Shown here one piece after another: positions 50,309 to 51,626 of a stretch of 51,626 nucleotides of DNA. The position numbers and the translations under genes are program-made. Every line of letters begins with the position of its first letter. The stretch's first letter is position 1. The notes beneath the pieces are model-generated. The model ran no database searches. It was not told the DNA's origin and saw only the letters and a program-made list of their open reading frames with translations. Source of the stretch: Chloroflexota bacterium (GTDB taxonomy: Bacteria; Chloroflexota; Dehalococcoidia; UBA2979); NCBI GenBank assembly GCA_003670575.1, contig QWRD01000008.1:1-51626 (forward strand). The letters are read 5' to 3'.

Positions 50309-51326
50309 TCACGATACGTTCTGTATGAGCACCTCCTCGATGACGGGCTCGTTGATCCACGCGACTGCGGGCAAGCGGGGCGGCTCGGGGCGGCGGTGTC
50401 GGAAGCGCGCGGGGTTTGCGGTGTAGGCGGTGTTGAGGATCTCGCGCCGCCGGTCCCTGATCGTGGCGGCGGTGCCGAAGTGCACGGAAGCCGGCGTGTG
50501 GTAGGCGATGCCGGAGTGTCGGTGCTCGTCGTTGTAGCGCGTGAGGAACCGCTCGCAGAATGCGCGGGCGTCGTGGATCGAGCCGAAGCGTTCCGGGAAT
50601 GCTGGTGAGTACTTGAGGGTCTTGAACTGGCTCTCGCTGTAGGGGTTGTCGTTGCTCACGTGCGGACGCGAGTGGCTCCGCCCGATCCCCAGGAAGGTGA
50701 GCAGCTCGACCACCGGGTTCGAGGTCATCGACGACCCACGGTCCGCGTGCACCGTGAGCTGGCCGGGGGGGTACCTGGTGGCGCGCCACGGCGTTCGCGA
50801 TCAACTCCTTGGCCAGCTCACCGGACTCCGAGGGGGCCACGCACCACGCGACGACGTAGCGGCTGAAGATGTCGAGCACCAGGTAGAGTTCGTAGTACTC
50901 GCCGCGCCGGGGCCCCTTCAGCTTGGTGATGTCCCAACTCCAGACGATGTTCGGTCCGGCGGCGATCAGTTCGGGCTTCACCTTCGCGGGGTGGGTGGCT
51001 TGCCGACGACGCTCGCGGACCTCGCCGTGCGCCCGCAGCAGCCGGTAGTACGTCGACTCCGAGGCCAGGTAGACGCCCTCGTCGAGCAGCGTGTAGAGCA
51101 CCTGCGCGGGGGCGCAGTCGACGAAGCGAGGCGAGCGCAGCGCGTCCAGGATGGTGGCAGCCTCGGCGGCGGTGAGCTTGTTCGGCGGTGCCGGTCGAGG
51201 CCGCCGATGGTGGGGCGTCGTCTGGTGACGCCGGCGGTAGTGGCTGGCCCGGGCCCGCCCGACCGCGCTGCAGGCCGTCCTCGTTCCGAGCAGTGGCTCG
51301 ATCGCGCCGAAGCACGACTCGGTCAC
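50309..51326 (-). pseudogene. IS3-family transposase orfB (DDE integrase core), one frameshift
   Basis: From GTG 51326 (overlapping the orfA stop, GTGA) the frame encodes ASHYRRR, a helical region, and the first catalytic segment NIVWSWDITKLKGPRRGEYY and LVLDIFSRYVVAWCVA. The second part, in another frame, holds LTVHADRGSSMTSNPV and SNDNPYSESQFKTLKYSPAF, FCERFLTRYNDEHRHSGI. The DDE residues are split between frames. The break coincides with a run of seven C (plus-strand G run at about 50766-50772); one extra base would explain it. Confidence 0.8.
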
Positions 51327-51477
51327 GACTGCTGCCTCGTCTCCTCGTCGCTCCCAGCCAGCAGCCGCGCCAAGAGCTCTGATGCTTTTCCCTGGATCTC
51401 CAGCGCCTGCCTGTGCCTGGCGAGCTGCTCTTCCAGACGTGCGTTGCGCCTGCGCAGCCGCTCCAGCTCCTGGCGCT
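51323..51477 (-). pseudogene. 3' fragment of the IS3-family orfA
   Basis: The minus-strand frame reads ELERLRRRNARLEEQLARHR, then QALEIQGKASELLARLLAGS and DEETRQQS before its stop, the coiled-coil end typical of IS3 orfA. The N-terminal helix-turn-helix half is missing because the sequence changes to IS256-like DNA at about 51477. Confidence 0.65.
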
Positions 51478-51626
51478 ACCCTGCCCAAGTCGGTCCAGCG
51501 GACGGCCCGCGGCATGCTGGTGGAAGTCCGCGACGCTGAGGACCGTGAGCACGCACTGCTAGCGATGGCCGCGTTCGCGCACGAGTTCGGCGCCAAGTGG
51601 CCGAAGGCAGTCGCCATAGTCATCGA
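51478..51626 (+). pseudogene. Fragment of an IS256-family (mutator) transposase, runs off the window
   Basis: The plus strand encodes TLPKSVQRTARGMLVEVRDA, EDREHALLAMAAFAHEFGAK and WPKAVAIVI, matching the middle to C-terminal part of IS256-family transposases (the KWPKAV motif before the last catalytic region). It has no start, beginning abruptly at the junction with the IS3 orfA fragment. It continues past the right edge, so the downstream part may be intact. Confidence 0.75.

Larger units (their letters stand above)
50285..51477 (-). mobile_element. IS3-family element, truncated at its upstream end
   Basis: The tip TGTCAAGCATTTTGAGACAC at 50285 lies just past the orfB stop and looks like the element's terminal repeat. 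Inside are the 3' part of orfA and a full-length but frameshifted orfB. The other end is missing: orfA homology stops at about 51477, where IS256-like coding sequence on the opposite strand begins. Confidence 0.75.

Overview
The window is high-GC DNA (by eye about two thirds G+C) with very tight gene packing. Many neighbouring genes overlap by 4 bases (ATGA or GTGA), and GTG/TTG starts are common. It looks like a chromosomal piece of an aerobic, respiring bacterium. A Chloroflexota member (Dehalococcoidia/Tepidiformales-like) is my best guess: the malyl-CoA lyase closely resembles the Chloroflexus enzyme as I remember it, and GreA carries an extra N-terminal domain. The taxonomy is inference.

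Layout. 1-5.8 kb: the start of a lipoprotein gene, a broken alkaline-phosphatase-family gene, a zinc-ribbon Nudix hydrolase, then a minus-strand run of DAHP synthase, CinA-C-like protein, flavin reductase and a GSFNPLHxGH nucleotidyltransferase, with a cyclophilin nearby. 5.9-9.0 kb: a double-length class III CoA-transferase and tRNA-Ala(GGC). 9.2-14.8 kb: a Yip1-like membrane protein, RsmG, a GreA-type factor, a molybdopterin oxidoreductase with its cytochrome b partner, and a two-gene ABC exporter.

14.9-28.2 kb is the respiratory core. One minus-strand operon holds a System I cytochrome c maturation set plus heme A synthesis, in transcription order ccmG, ccmE, ccmF, ccmH, ccmI-like, an unassigned secreted protein, ccmA, ccmB, ccmC, ccmD, ctaA, ctaB. 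Divergent from it, coxB (with a fused cytochrome c domain), coxA, coxC and coxD encode a caa3-type oxidase. The two operons fit one job: building heme A and mature c-heme for the oxidase. A CtaG-like assembly factor follows beyond a strong bidirectional terminator.

29.3-44.5 kb: NAD synthetase, a DUF559 nuclease gene flanked by REP-like repeats, a second DUF559-like gene, trpS, citrate synthase, an aminotransferase coupled to gatA/gatC, a methyltransferase coupled to a class A penicillin-binding protein, a membrane-anchored HExxH protein and two unassigned membrane proteins.

44.7-48.1 kb: a four-gene operon of malyl-CoA lyase, an acyl-CoA ligase (malate or succinate) beta and alpha pair, and a mono-cluster ferredoxin. 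48.1 kb to the end is an accessory zone of lower GC. It holds a promoter, a small beta-rich protein, a dCTP-deaminase-like protein, a decapitated BNR-repeat gene, nested insertion-sequence remnants (IS3-like, IS6-like, IS3, IS256), and a UV-endonuclease-type gene whose 3' end is made of IS sequence.
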